Below are positions 1 through 8,008 of a DNA stretch of 64,000 nt, piece after piece; the first letter of the stretch is position 1; every line of letters starts with the position of its first letter. This stretch comes from DATBJJ01 sp963750915. Its GTDB lineage: Bacteria > Acidobacteriota > Vicinamibacteria > Vicinamibacterales > 2-12-FULL-66-21. Below the pieces are notes generated by a model that had not been told where the DNA came from, ran no database searches, and worked only from the letters and a program-made list of their open reading frames with translations. Location: contig CAVVSF010000012.1 in assembly GCA_963750915.1 (NCBI GenBank), positions 1 to 64,000 of the forward strand, read 5' to 3'. A program made the translations under genes and the position numbers.

Positions 1-54
1 AGACGCCGGCGCGGGTGGCCAGGATCGTCCGGGCGGGTCCGCCTAGGGGCCGCC

Positions 55-950
55 TCACTGCAGCGGCGTTCCGGTGTAGTGCCAGATCATCGTGGCCCGT
101 CGGTCAGCGGGGACAGGCCGTAGATGACGTCGTTGAGGGCCCACGCCAGGCGGGTGAAGTGGGAGCCCTGGCCGCCCATGCGCTCCCACCGCAGCGCGGC
201 GCGCCGGTGTAGCGCCACAGGTCCCCGTGTGGTGGGGTGGATCGCCAGTCCGGGGTAGATCGTCCCGGCCGGGCCGCCCACCCGCTCCCACTCGCGGCCC
301 CGCTTCCAGCGGTAGACCTGCTGCCGATCCGGGGTGAGCCCGAACACCCCCAGGTACGTGTCGGCGGTCAAACACCGCCCCGGGCCCCCCGATCTGCTCC
401 CACCGCCCGGCGGACTCCCCCGGGGGGCGGTGGACGTAGCGGGAGATGGCCCGCGTGCCGGGGGCGATGGGCGAGGATGCCCGCCGTTCACGCCGCCGAG
501 GATGTCCAGGGCGCGGTCCCCGACGCGCGTCCAGCGGTCGATCAGTGCCGCCGGTCGGCATCGTTTCGCCAGATCGCCTTGTGATCCGGGGTCAACCCGT
601 AGACGCTGTCCCCCATGGCGAAGCGGGCTCCCGGGCCGCCCATCCGCTTCCCACGCGTCCGGCGGCCGGCGGGGCGTCCAGACTACCCGTGTAGAGCAGG
701 AGGTCGCCGCCTTCGGCCGGAGGTGGCGCAGTCACCGCAGCCCGTCCGGAGCGATGGTCAGCTGCTCCAGGGGGAAGTCGCGACTTGCCTCCAGGCCGGA
801 GAAGCCTGCAGGCGCCTGTGGGGCGACGGTGGGGGTCGCCCGGCTGCCCGCCACGCCTGCGTCTACGCTGCCGGTCGCGCGCTGCGTCGTCACGAGTGCT
901 GCTCCTTTCGACCGTTCCGGCGCACCCCGCGGGAGGCCCACGCCGGCCAC
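55..950 (-). pseudogene. Tectonin-type beta-propeller protein, broken by several frameshifts
   Basis: Spread over three minus-strand frames are repeated units of the form W-E-R-(I/V/M)-G-G-(P/Q)-G followed by Y/F-G-L-(T/S)-P-D and a short W/Y-R strand: VYGLTPDHKAIWR near 590-560, WEQIGGPG near 400, VFGLTPDRQQVYRW near 345-310, WERVGGPAG near 285 and WERMGGQG near 180. This spacing and wording fit tectonin/lectin-like propeller blades, which bind sugars or other surface ligands in known members. Joining the units needs at least three frame changes, so the gene is either damaged or badly sequenced. The N-terminus is unclear: a possible start lies near 950. Specific ligand unknown. Confidence 0.5.
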
Positions 951-1289
951 CTGTCCACCCGTCCACGCTAGTCGCTGGCCAGGACCGGCGCAGCGGGAGG
1001 ACTACCCATCTTGACCGCCTCGCCTGGCTGGCTTTGCGCAGCGCCTCGCCGGGCAGCAGCGGTGGAAGGCGGCGTGCTTGTCCGGCTCGCGGCCAGTGCC
1101 CCATACTGTCGGCCGGCGGCGCGGGAGGCTACAGGCTGCCGGCGCACACGCCGGGCGGCGGAGACCGACACGACGAGCGGGAGATCGGACGAACCGGACG
1201 GGGACGGCTGGGGGCCGTCCGCGACCAGTCCGCAGTCCGGTGTGGGTGCCAGGCGAGGGTGGGCGCGGTTCGACGATACTGAGGGGGTG

Positions 1290-1830
1290 ATGATGGGTGC
1301 GCGAGTCCCGGTGCTGGTGCTCACCGGCCCGGTGGGGGTGGGGAAAACGGAGCGTCGGCTAGGTCGTCGGCGCGCGGTTGGCCGCGCGCAAACACCCGGC
1401 TTCGCCTCCGCCTCGACCGCGGGGACGCGCTGCGGCGGCAGGCCGACGCCGCCCGACGATCCGTTCGGGGAGCGGGTCTCGGCCTGCGCAACCTGGCCGC
1501 CGGTCCGGCTCATGTTCGGGGAGGCGGGGACGAGCGGCTGGTGCTGGCGGACGTCGTGGAGTTCGGGGAGAAGGTCGACGGCTACCGCGCGGTGGTTCCC
1601 GGCGCCGAGATCGTGGTGGTGCGGTGCCGCGGGCCAACACGGCGACCCTCGAGTGCTGCTCCGGGGCCGGGAATACGGCGACGACCTGGCGTGGCACCTC
1701 CGGCGCGCGCCGGAGCTGGACCGGATCATGGACCGCGCCGGGGTCGGGGATCTGGAGGTGCACACCGACGGGCGCCCGGTGGACGAGATCGCCGCCGAGG
1801 TACTGCGCCTGAGCGGGTGGCCCGGCGGCC
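1290..1830 (+). pseudogene. P-loop kinase-like ATPase (AAA_33/APS-kinase type), frameshifted
   Basis: The ATG follows a GAGGGGG ribosome-binding site and begins a chain with a Walker A motif, TGPVGVGKT. Homologous-looking segments then appear in three frames: LADVVEFGEKVDGYRAVVPGAEIVVV near 1540-1620 and a C-terminal stretch near 1660-1820 with GREYGDDLAWHLRRAPEL followed by a DTDGRPV-like tail (HTDGRPVDEIAAEVLR). The order P-loop, central strand, R-x-R-x-x-G, DGRP-V-x-E-V-A matches small nucleotide/sugar kinase-like proteins common in Actinobacteria. At least three indels separate the segments. Substrate unknown. Confidence 0.55.
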
Positions 1831-1961
1831 CCCCCCGGCCGGCCGGGCCCCCCGGCGCGACCGCTCCTCGAGCGCGATGGACCGGCGCCGGCCGCCGGTG
1901 GGCCGGGATCGAGCGGGGGCGTCGACGCCCCCGCCGTCGGGCGGCGCGCCCGGCGCGCCCC

Positions 1962-2358
1962 TTTCGCGTCAAGGCGGTCATCCGGCACAGCGGACGCTAC
2001 CTGCTGGCGGTGCACGACAACCGGAGGCCCGAGAACAAGGGGAAGTGGACCTCCTCGGCGGCCGGATCGACCCGCCCGACCCCTGGCCGGACGCGGCGCT
2101 GGTGCGCGAGCTGCGCGAGGAACTCGGCGTCGCCGGGCGCGTGCTGGGCGAGGTAGGGCGCTACCCCTACGGCGACGACCCCGGCCCGTGCGTCGTCCTG
2201 CTCGCCGAGTTCGACGGCGAGCCGCGCCCAACGAGGAGCTGGTGGCGCTGCGCTGGTTCACCCGCGACGAGGTGGAGGCCATCGGCCCCGCCGGGCTCCT
2301 GCACATGGGGATCGAGCTGGACGCGCTCGGCCGTGCTGACCACCTGGTCACCTGGTAG
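1962..2358 (+). pseudogene. NUDIX hydrolase, frameshifted
   Basis: The reading begins at FRVKAVIRHSGRYLLAV and continues after an indel into a Nudix box, GGRIDPPD followed by ALVRELREELGV (about 2060-2130), the metal-binding signature of nucleoside-diphosphate-linked-X hydrolases. A second indel near 2228 leads into a C-terminal strand-helix NEELVALRWFTRDEVEAI, ending HLVTW at a stop at 2356-2358. Length (~130 residues) suits a single-domain NUDIX enzyme. The start is not resolved because the upstream proline/arginine-rich stretch is also frame-disturbed. It lies directly after the P-loop gene and may be co-transcribed with it. Confidence 0.6.
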
Positions 2359-2669
2359 GCGCGACCTGCTGCTGAACTACGTCTACGACAGCCCGGCCGG
2401 GACGCGCCGGGGCGCTGAAGTTCGCCCGGGGGTTCCGGGCGGCCTGCCCGGACGCGGAGGTCCACGTGGCCCTGGGCAGCGCACCACCTGGGAGGTGGCC
2501 ACGGCCGACCGCCTCTACGTTGCCGACCCCTTCGGTGACCGGATCTGGACCACCGGCCGCGCCGGCCGGCCCCGCGGGGCGGGAGCCCTGCCTCGACCTG
2601 GACGACGCGGAGGCCCGGGAGTACGGAGCGCGCGCCGTCTCCTCGAGGGGCACCGGCCGGGGACGGTGA
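2359..2669 (+). pseudogene. Unrecognised protein, frameshifted
   Basis: Downstream of the NUDIX stop a chain can be pieced together from three frames: RDLLLNYVYDSPAG, then LKFARGFRAACPDAEVHVALG, then WEVATADRLYVADPFGDRIW, and finally CLDLDDAEAREYGARAVSSR before a TGA at 2667-2669. The segments look protein-like, with alternating hydrophobic residues and acidic helices, but I do not recognise a family. No confident start can be chosen. Confidence 0.3.
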
Positions 2670-2678
2670 CGGGATCGG

Positions 2679-3346
2679 TCACGGCGGAGACTCCGTCCGA
2701 GCGGAGCACACCTCGCAAGGGGGAGTCGACCTGGACGGGACGTTTCGGCTCATCGCTCCGGGGGCGGCTGGGGGGCGACGGCCACCGGCGCCCGGCCGGG
2801 CTGCCAGCCGTGGTCGTACCGCCCGGCGAAGGCGCGGACGAACGCGTCGACGGCCGCGGGTCCGCCGCGTCCAGGTACTCAGCCGGCCCCAGGCGGTCAG
2901 CGCGATCCCCGACGCAAGTCCCCCGTAGGGCGCGACGACGACGTCCCGCAGGTGCCGGCGGGCGACGGCTTCCAGCAGGCGCACCTCCCCGGCGGGGGTG
3001 GCCCCCGAGTACTGGATGAGGACGTGGCCGTGCTCGAGGGCGTGCACCTGGAGCTCCTCGGGAATCTCCTCGCGGTAGACCCCCGACGCCACCGTCTGCG
3101 GCACGTCCGGGACCGAGGTGGGCGGGAGGGAGTTGTACGGGGGGTGGGGCGGCCCCCAGGTAGGGGATGTGGGGACTGGGCAGGGTGGGCACCTCCTGCC
3201 CCGGCAACGCGCCCGGCGTCGCCCCGCCGGTGTCGGCCGGAGGACGCTCCCGGCAGGCCGTCGCCGGCAGCAGCAGGAGGGCGACGAGCAGCGCCGCCCT
3301 CCCAGGCGCCGCGCTGGACCGCGGGGCGGGTCACGGCGTCGATCAC
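2679..3346 (-). pseudogene. DUF3105 lipoprotein, frameshifted
   Basis: The GTG start at 3346 overlaps the stop of the upstream M50 gene as GTGA. After one indel the N-terminus reads ALLVALLLLPATAC, a lipoprotein signal with lipobox ATAC, followed by a proline-rich linker. The core is DUF3105: a YNSLPPTS-like segment, then GVYREEIPEELQVHALEHGHVLIQY and RHLRDVVVAPYGGLASGIALTAWGR, whose H-x-L-E-H-G-x-V-x-I-x-Y and VAPYPGL-type motifs are diagnostic. Two or more frameshifts split it near 3300, 3100 and 2890. The molecular function of DUF3105 is not established. Final part of an apparent ThiF, M50, DUF3105 operon. Confidence 0.65.
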
Positions 3347-4604
3347 GGGGTCGCTCCTCTGCGCTCCTGACGGCGCTGCCAGACGAAGATCGTCAGGGGC
3401 AGCAGCCCCTGGGCGGCGGCGACGCTTCCGATGGTCAGGGCCTCCCAGAAGGCCGCGCTGCCCGGGGGCGCTCCCCGCAGGCTGCCGAACATCCAGCCGG
3501 CCACGACGACGGTGCCCGGGAGGAAGTAGGCGACGAACGCGTAGAGGAGGCCCAGGACTTCCACCAGGGAGAGCCAGGCGAACCACCGGACGACCTGCGC
3601 GTCCCGCGGATGAGCGGTCCCAGCTCCCGCCGCCTCCGCCCGGGGCAGCCGCCGGACCTTGCCCTTGAGCCACAGGGTGGTGACGCGGGAGAGATTGAAG
3701 CACCCCAGCGCGGTGATCAGCACCGCGTAGAGGTCGGTGCGCAGGAAGACGAGCGCTTGCCAGCCCAGGCCGAACACCTGCACCAGGACGACGGCGCCGA
3801 GGAGCCGGCCGAGCAGCGGGGGGAGGTCCCCGAGGCCGGTGGCCCAGAGGAAACCGCGGCTCAGACAGGTGGCGAGACGAGGGTGTCGAAGGCCATCCCG
3901 GCCAGAAACGCACCCTAGCGCCGCCCCCGGGGCACCGACCAAAGCTGGGAGAGATCGGTCTCGAAGACCGGGAAGAAGAGCCGCCGGCTGACGCCGAACC
4001 GGGCCCCCACTCCGGCGGCCGCGCCGCGAGCCGGTGGCACAGCTCGTGACCCGCCGTCAGCAGCGTGGTGACCAGGGTCATCGTGACCAGGCTGACGGCG
4101 GGGTCGGGGTAGAAGAAGGCGTCCTCGTACCTGGGCCAGGCTGCCAGCCGGGCGACGAAGAGCGCGGCGCAGGCGACGAAGGCCAGGCCGTAGAGCGTCC
4201 AGGCGGGCGCGGAGAAGAAGGGCCCGGCGAGCGCGGGCGACAGCCCGGCTGACCAGGAGCGGCCGGGGGCTCGCCCCGGGCGCCAGGGCTTGTCCGTCGA
4301 TCGCCGCCACCAGGCCGCACTCGACCAGGGTCGCCGCGAAGTCCAGGACGTCGACCTCCTGTCCGGCGTGGGCGGCCGCCGCCGCCGCCTCGGCGATGGT
4401 GCCGCCGGCCTACAGCGTGCGCACGGCGACCAGGCCGACCGCCGGGAGGGCGAGGAAGGTGCCCGCCTCCGGATCCCCCACGAGGAACTCCTCGCCCTGG
4501 GGGACGACGGAGAGAGGGCGCAGGGTCAGCCGCGCCGCCGGGCGCAAGGCCCCCGCCGCCGTCGGCGCCGCCTCGGGGCGATCGAGGGCGGGCAGCGCCA
4601 TCAC
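3343..4604 (-). pseudogene. M50-like peptide zinc metalloprotease with PqqD-like N-terminal domain, frameshifted
   Basis: The start (GTG 4604 or ATG 4601) overlaps the ThiF stop. The first ~90 residues resemble a PqqD/RRE-type fold: LRPLSVVPQGEEFLVGDPEAGTF, then a helical AEAAAHAGQEVDVLDFAATLVECGLV segment. After frame changes comes a membrane region with the zinc motif HELCH (HExxH type; near 4055-4040), then GVGARFGVSRRLFFPVFETDLSQLWSVP, a conserved cytosolic/periplasmic strand of the 'putative peptide zinc metalloprotease' family, and several hydrophobic helices to the stop at 3343. Such proteins sit in peptide-maturation or export loci. At least three indels are present. Substrate peptide not seen in the window. 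Confidence 0.6.
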
Positions 4605-5133
4605 CGCGCCCCGGCGGCGGCGGGCAATGGCGCGGCCGCCGCTCCTGCCCGCATTCCACGCGCGCCAGCCCGCGCGTCGGGTCCACAGACCGGACAGCCC
4701 GGCAGCCGGGGCCAGGCGTAGCCGACGTCCGACCGTCCGGTCGCGAAGTCGACCAGCCAGAGCTTGCCGGCGGAGACCGGGGGGGCGAAGCCGGTCAGGT
4801 AGCGCACGGCCTCGAGGGCGATCAGGGCGCCCATCAGGCTGGCCACCGGCCCGAGCCCTCGGTTGACCCGCTCCGGGCGACCGACCGGGGCGCCCGGGGC
4901 GGTCGGGGCGCCCGTGGGGACTTCGGCGCTGCGCCAGAAGGCGAGGCAGCTACTCCGGCCGGGGAGGACGGTGTAGTACATCCCGAGGCCGACCTGCATC
5001 CCGCCGGTGACGAACGGCACCCCGGCGGCGACGCAGGCATCGTTGACCCACTCCTGCACCTCAGGCGGCTGATCGATCGCCGAGAGGACGAGGTCGGCGC
5101 CCGGCAGGAGCGGGGCGACGTCCTCCTGCACCC
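4601..5133 (-). pseudogene. ThiF/HesA-family adenylyltransferase, C-terminal part only
   Basis: This is the C-terminal ~175 residues of an E1-like ThiF protein: PLLPGADLVLSAIDQPPEV (strand and acidic switch after the missing Rossmann ATP site), VPFVTGGMQVGLGMYYTVLPGRSSCLAFWR, LGPVASLMGALIALEAVRYLTG and a C-terminal CPVCG zinc knuckle. The N-terminal half with the ATP-binding GxGxxG is absent; in its place the frame runs into the start of a uracil phosphoribosyltransferase at about 5133. The stop overlaps the start of the M50 gene, so these were translationally coupled. E1-like plus PqqD/M50 plus DUF3105 would be compatible with peptide modification, but that is inference. Confidence 0.6.
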
Positions 5134-5145
5134 GGCGGCCGGGCG
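5115..5145. other. Probable chimeric junction between two genomes
   Basis: A single minus-strand frame changes abruptly from a uracil phosphoribosyltransferase N-terminus (ending ESPLGPAPGRR) to the interior of a ThiF protein (beginning about EDVAPLLPGADLVLSAIDQ). Neither fold is complete and the halves are not known domain partners. To the left no gene is intact in a single frame; to the right genes are mostly intact. This fits a misassembly better than a biological fusion. The exact base cannot be fixed by eye. Confidence 0.7.
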
Positions 5146-5326
5146 CAGGGCCGAGCGGACTCTCCACCTGGATGGTGGAGGTCGGAACATCTCGCGTCGC
5201 TTCGGCGGCGAGCAGCAGGCTGATCCGCATCGCCATGTGGCGGAACGTCTGCGGCGACGTCGCGACGTCGCGCAGCGTCGCCAGCGCGTCATGCACGAGG
5301 GGATGCTCGACGAGGTGCAGCGGCAC
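5134..5326 (-). pseudogene. upp: Uracil phosphoribosyltransferase, N-terminal fragment
   Basis: From a GTG at 5326 the frame reads VPLHLVEHPLVHDALATLRD, then TSPQTFRHMAMRISLLLAAEATRD and STIQVESPLGPAPGRR. This is the characteristic N-terminus of uracil phosphoribosyltransferase (HPLVxxKLTxLRDxxT, EIxxLLxYEAtrdL, ETPLG), which makes UMP from uracil and PRPP. About 64 of the expected ~208 residues are present; the PRPP-binding region is missing because the frame enters ThiF sequence at the junction. The gene is divergent from the amidohydrolase at 5429, and with hpt nearby suggests a nucleobase-salvage neighbourhood in the true genome. Confidence 0.75.
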
Positions 5327-5331
5327 GCGTT

Positions 5332-5415
5332 CACTATACAGGATGTTCCGCGCCCGTCGTCGAGGGCCGCTGCTGCCGTCGAACGGCCGGGGCGGCACGC
5401 CGAACCTTGATAGAA
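5332..5415. promoter_or_regulatory. Divergent promoter region between upp and the amidohydrolase gene
   Basis: On the minus strand TATAGT (5333-5338) lies just before the upp GTG. On the plus strand TAGAAT (5410-5415) lies 13 bases before the ATG at 5429. Both resemble sigma-70 -10 boxes; no convincing -35 boxes were found, so the assignment is tentative. Confidence 0.3.
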
Positions 5416-5428
5416 TTCCCGTCAAGCA

Positions 5429-6823
5429 ATGAAGCTTCTCTGTGCGGCCGCAGCCGTTGTCGCCCTCGTCGGCTTGACGGTGTCGGCCCAGCCTCCTTCA
5501 CGCCGCGCGGTCTCGCTCATCGTCACCGGCGGCATCGTCGTCACCGTCGACGGGTCGAGCCGGGTGCTGAGCCCCGGAGCGGTGGCCATCGACGGCCGCG
5601 ACATCGTCGGCGTCGACACCCCTGAGACCATCGCGGCGCGATTCAGCGCCAGCGAAACGATCGATGCGTCCGGCCGCGTCGTCATGCCCGGCCTGATCAA
5701 CACGCACACGCACGCGCCGATGGTCCTCTATCGCGGCCTGGCCGACGACCTCGCGCTGATGGAGTGGCTGCAGAAGTACATCTTCCCGGCGGAAGCCAAG
5801 ACCGTCAGCCCGGAGATGGTGCGGGTCGGCACCCGGCTGGCGGCGCTGGAAATGATTCAGTCCGGCACGACGGCATACGCGGACATGTATTACTTCGAGG
5901 AAGAGATTGCCGCCGCGACGAAGGAAGCGGGCATTCGCGGCGTTCTCGGCCAGACCATCATCCAGTTCCCGGTGCCGGACGCGAAGACGCCGGGAGACGG
6001 CATCGCCCGCGCGACCGCGTTCATCAAGCAGTGGAAGTCGGACGATCTGATCGTGCCGGCGATCGCGCCGCACTCGATGTATACGCTCGACGAGGCGACG
6101 CTGAAGCAGATCCGCGCCGTCGCCGACCGCGACGCGGCGCCGGTCATCATCCACCTCTCCGAGACCGCCGACGAGCACAAGGTCGCGCAGGACAAATACA
6201 AGACGACGCCGACGCAGTTCCTCGAGTCGATCGGCTTCTGGGGTGAGCGGACGCTGGCGGCGCATGGCGTCCACGTCACCGCGGCGGACATCGCCATTCT
6301 CGGCCGGCGGCGCATCGCCGTGTCCCACAATCCCGAGAGCAACATGAAACTGGCGAGCGGGGCGGCGCCGGTGATCGAGATGCAGCGCGCAGGAGTGACC
6401 GTCGGCCTCGGCACCGACGGTGCTGCCAGCAACAACGACCTCGACATGTTCGAAGCGATGCGGCAGGCGGCCTTCCTTCAGAAACACGCCACCGGGGACC
6501 CGCGGGCGCTGCCGGCCGAGGCGGCGATCAGGATGGCGACCATCGAGGGCGCCAGGGCGATCGGCATGGCCGACCGTCTCGGGTCGCTCGAGCCCGGCAA
6601 GCGCGCCGACCTCATCAGTGTCTCGATGCGGACGGCGAGGCAGACGCCGATGTACGATCCGCTCTCGCATCTCGTCTACGTCACCGACGGCGACGACGTC
6701 CGGGACGTGATCGTGAACGGCCGGATCCTGATGCGCGACCGGCGCGTCACGACGTTGAACGAAGCTGCCGTGCTCGACGCGGCCGCCGCCTGGGCCGCCA
6801 AGGTGCGGCAGGCGGTCCAGTAA
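5429..6823 (+). CDS. Exported amidohydrolase, MtaD/TrzN-like deaminase family
   Basis: The 464-residue product starts with a typical signal peptide (MKLLCAAAAVVALVGLTVSAQ), unusual for a family that is normally cytoplasmic. The composite TIM-barrel hydrolase follows: the metal-binding HTHAPM at 93-98, the MEWLQKYIFPAE helix typical of S-adenosylhomocysteine/5-methylthioadenosine deaminases and triazine hydrolases, HLSE and HG metal ligands in the middle, SHNPESNMKLASG and GTDGAASNNDLDMF with the catalytic aspartate, and a C-terminal G-S-L-E-P-G-K-R-A-D-L strand. The likely reaction is hydrolytic deamination of a purine or pyrimidine derivative in the periplasm. Hpt follows 26 bases downstream, consistent with salvage. 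Exact substrate uncertain. Confidence 0.85.
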   Translation: MKLLCAAAAVVALVGLTVSAQPPSRRAVSLIVTGGIVVTVDGSSRVLSPGAVAIDGRDIVGVDTPETIAARFSASETIDASGRVVMPGLINTHTHAPMVLYRGLADDLALMEWLQKYIFPAEAKTVSPEMVRVGTRLAALEMIQSGTTAYADMYYFEEEIAAATKEAGIRGVLGQTIIQFPVPDAKTPGDGIARATAFIKQWKSDDLIVPAIAPHSMYTLDEATLKQIRAVADRDAAPVIIHLSETADEHKVAQDKYKTTPTQFLESIGFWGERTLAAHGVHVTAADIAILGRRRIAVSHNPESNMKLASGAAPVIEMQRAGVTVGLGTDGAASNNDLDMFEAMRQAAFLQKHATGDPRALPAEAAIRMATIEGARAIGMADRLGSLEPGKRADLISVSMRTARQTPMYDPLSHLVYVTDGDDVRDVIVNGRILMRDRRVTTLNEAAVLDAAAAWAAKVRQAVQ

Positions 6824-6849
6824 GATTCAGTCAGGGAGCCAGGAACGAC

Positions 6850-7365
6850 GTGGAGACGCTGCTTACCGCGGAACAAATCCGGACCCGGATCGCCGAGATG
6901 GGGGCGCAGATCGAGCGCGAGTACCCCGCCGACGAGTCGATTCATCTCGTCGGCGTCCTCAAGGGTGGGTTCATGTTCATGGCGGACCTCGTGCGGGCGA
7001 TGGGCGCGCGCGTCACCCTCGACTTCATCGCCGTCTCGAGCTACGCCAAGAGCACCAAGTCGTCCGGCGAAGTGCGGATGCTGAAGGATCTCGACAGCGG
7101 CCTCGAGGGCCGCCACGTCATCATCGTCGAGGACATCGTCGACACAGGGTTGACGCTGACCTACCTGCAGGACATCCTCCGGGCCCGGGCGCCGCGCTCG
7201 CTGAAGACGGCCTGCCTGCTGAGCAAGCCGTCGCGCCGCAAGGTCGACGTCACGGTTGAGTACGTCGGCTTCACGATCGAAGATCGGTTCGTCGTCGGCT
7301 ACGGCCTGGACTACGCCGAGAAGTACCGCAACCTCAGCTACATTGCCGTGCTCGACGGCGAGTGA
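6850..7365 (+). CDS. hpt: Hypoxanthine phosphoribosyltransferase
   Basis: The GTG start lies close behind an AGGGAGCCAGGA ribosome-binding site. The 171-residue product has the full family pattern: LTAEQIRTRIAEMGAQIEREY, VGVLKGGFMFMADLVRAM, the flexible-loop region FIAVSSYAKSTKSSGEVRMLKDL, and the PRPP-binding loop HVIIVEDIVDTGLTL, followed by VDVTVEYVGFTIEDRFVVGYGLDY which contacts the base. It converts hypoxanthine or guanine with PRPP to IMP or GMP in the cytosol. It follows the amidohydrolase by 26 bases and is followed 4 bases later by the RpiB gene, so these are probably co-transcribed. Confidence 0.95.
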   Translation: METLLTAEQIRTRIAEMGAQIEREYPADESIHLVGVLKGGFMFMADLVRAMGARVTLDFIAVSSYAKSTKSSGEVRMLKDLDSGLEGRHVIIVEDIVDTGLTLTYLQDILRARAPRSLKTACLLSKPSRRKVDVTVEYVGFTIEDRFVVGYGLDYAEKYRNLSYIAVLDGE

Positions 7366-7369
7366 GGCG

Positions 7370-8008
7370 ATGAAACCGTTCGACATCATCACTGAGACCG
7401 ACGCGCGGCAGATCGCGATTGGTGCGACGGTGGAACTGGTTGCGGGCGGCGTGATCACGCCGCTGGCCAGGGACACGCTGGCGGCGCGCCGGGTGACGGT
7501 CGTGCGTGCCGGCACCATGGACGCGTCGCTGCCGCCGGATCTTGCGCCCGTCGCCGAGATCCGCCGCGTCACCATCGGGTCGGACCACGGCGGTGTGGCG
7601 CTGAAGCAGGCGCTGGTGCACCACCTGCGCGGCAACGCGATCGCGGTGCTGGACGTCGGTACCAATGGCCCCGAGCCCGTTGATTATCCCGACATCGCTG
7701 AGCTGGTCGCCCGGTCGGTCGCGCGCCGCGAGGCAGACGCGGGGATTGTCATCGACGGCGCCGGCATCGGCTCGGCCATCGCCGCCAACAAGATCAACGG
7801 CGTCCGTGCCGCGATGTGCCTGGACGAGACGACGGCGCGCTACTCTCGGGAGCACAACGGGGCGAACGTGCTCAGCCTTGGCGCGTCGCTGCTGTCGGGG
7901 CCTGAGGCTGCGATCAGGATCGTCGAGGTCTGGCTCGGCACGCCGATGCGCGAGGCCCGCTACATAAGGCGGCTGCTCAAGATCCGCCGACTGGAAGATC
8001 GACCGTGA
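7370..8008 (+). CDS. rpiB: Ribose-5-phosphate isomerase B-family protein with BMC-type N-terminal extension
   Basis: Residues ~65-205 are a RpiB/LacA/LacB domain: RVTIGSDHGGVALKQAL, VLDVGTNGPEPVDYPDIAE, DAGIVIDGAGIGSAIAANKINGVRAA, and REHNGANVLSLGASLL. In classical RpiB the catalytic cysteine sits in GxxxCGTGxGMSxxAN; here the place is occupied by DGAGIGSAIAAN, so the usual Cys is absent. The N-terminal ~45 residues (ITETDARQIAIGATVELVAGGVITPLARDTLAARRV) resemble the leader found on EutT and other bacterial-microcompartment enzymes. The stop overlaps the DeoC start as GTGA. Role: interconversion of ribose-5-P and ribulose-5-P or a related sugar phosphate; activity without the cysteine is uncertain. 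Confidence 0.85.
   Translation: MKPFDIITETDARQIAIGATVELVAGGVITPLARDTLAARRVTVVRAGTMDASLPPDLAPVAEIRRVTIGSDHGGVALKQALVHHLRGNAIAVLDVGTNGPEPVDYPDIAELVARSVARREADAGIVIDGAGIGSAIAANKINGVRAAMCLDETTARYSREHNGANVLSLGASLLSGPEAAIRIVEVWLGTPMREARYIRRLLKIRRLEDRP

Noticed and set aside
4601..5425. Novel upp-ThiF fusion enzyme
   Set aside because: Both domains are incomplete and the flanks differ in quality and gene content; chimera is more likely.
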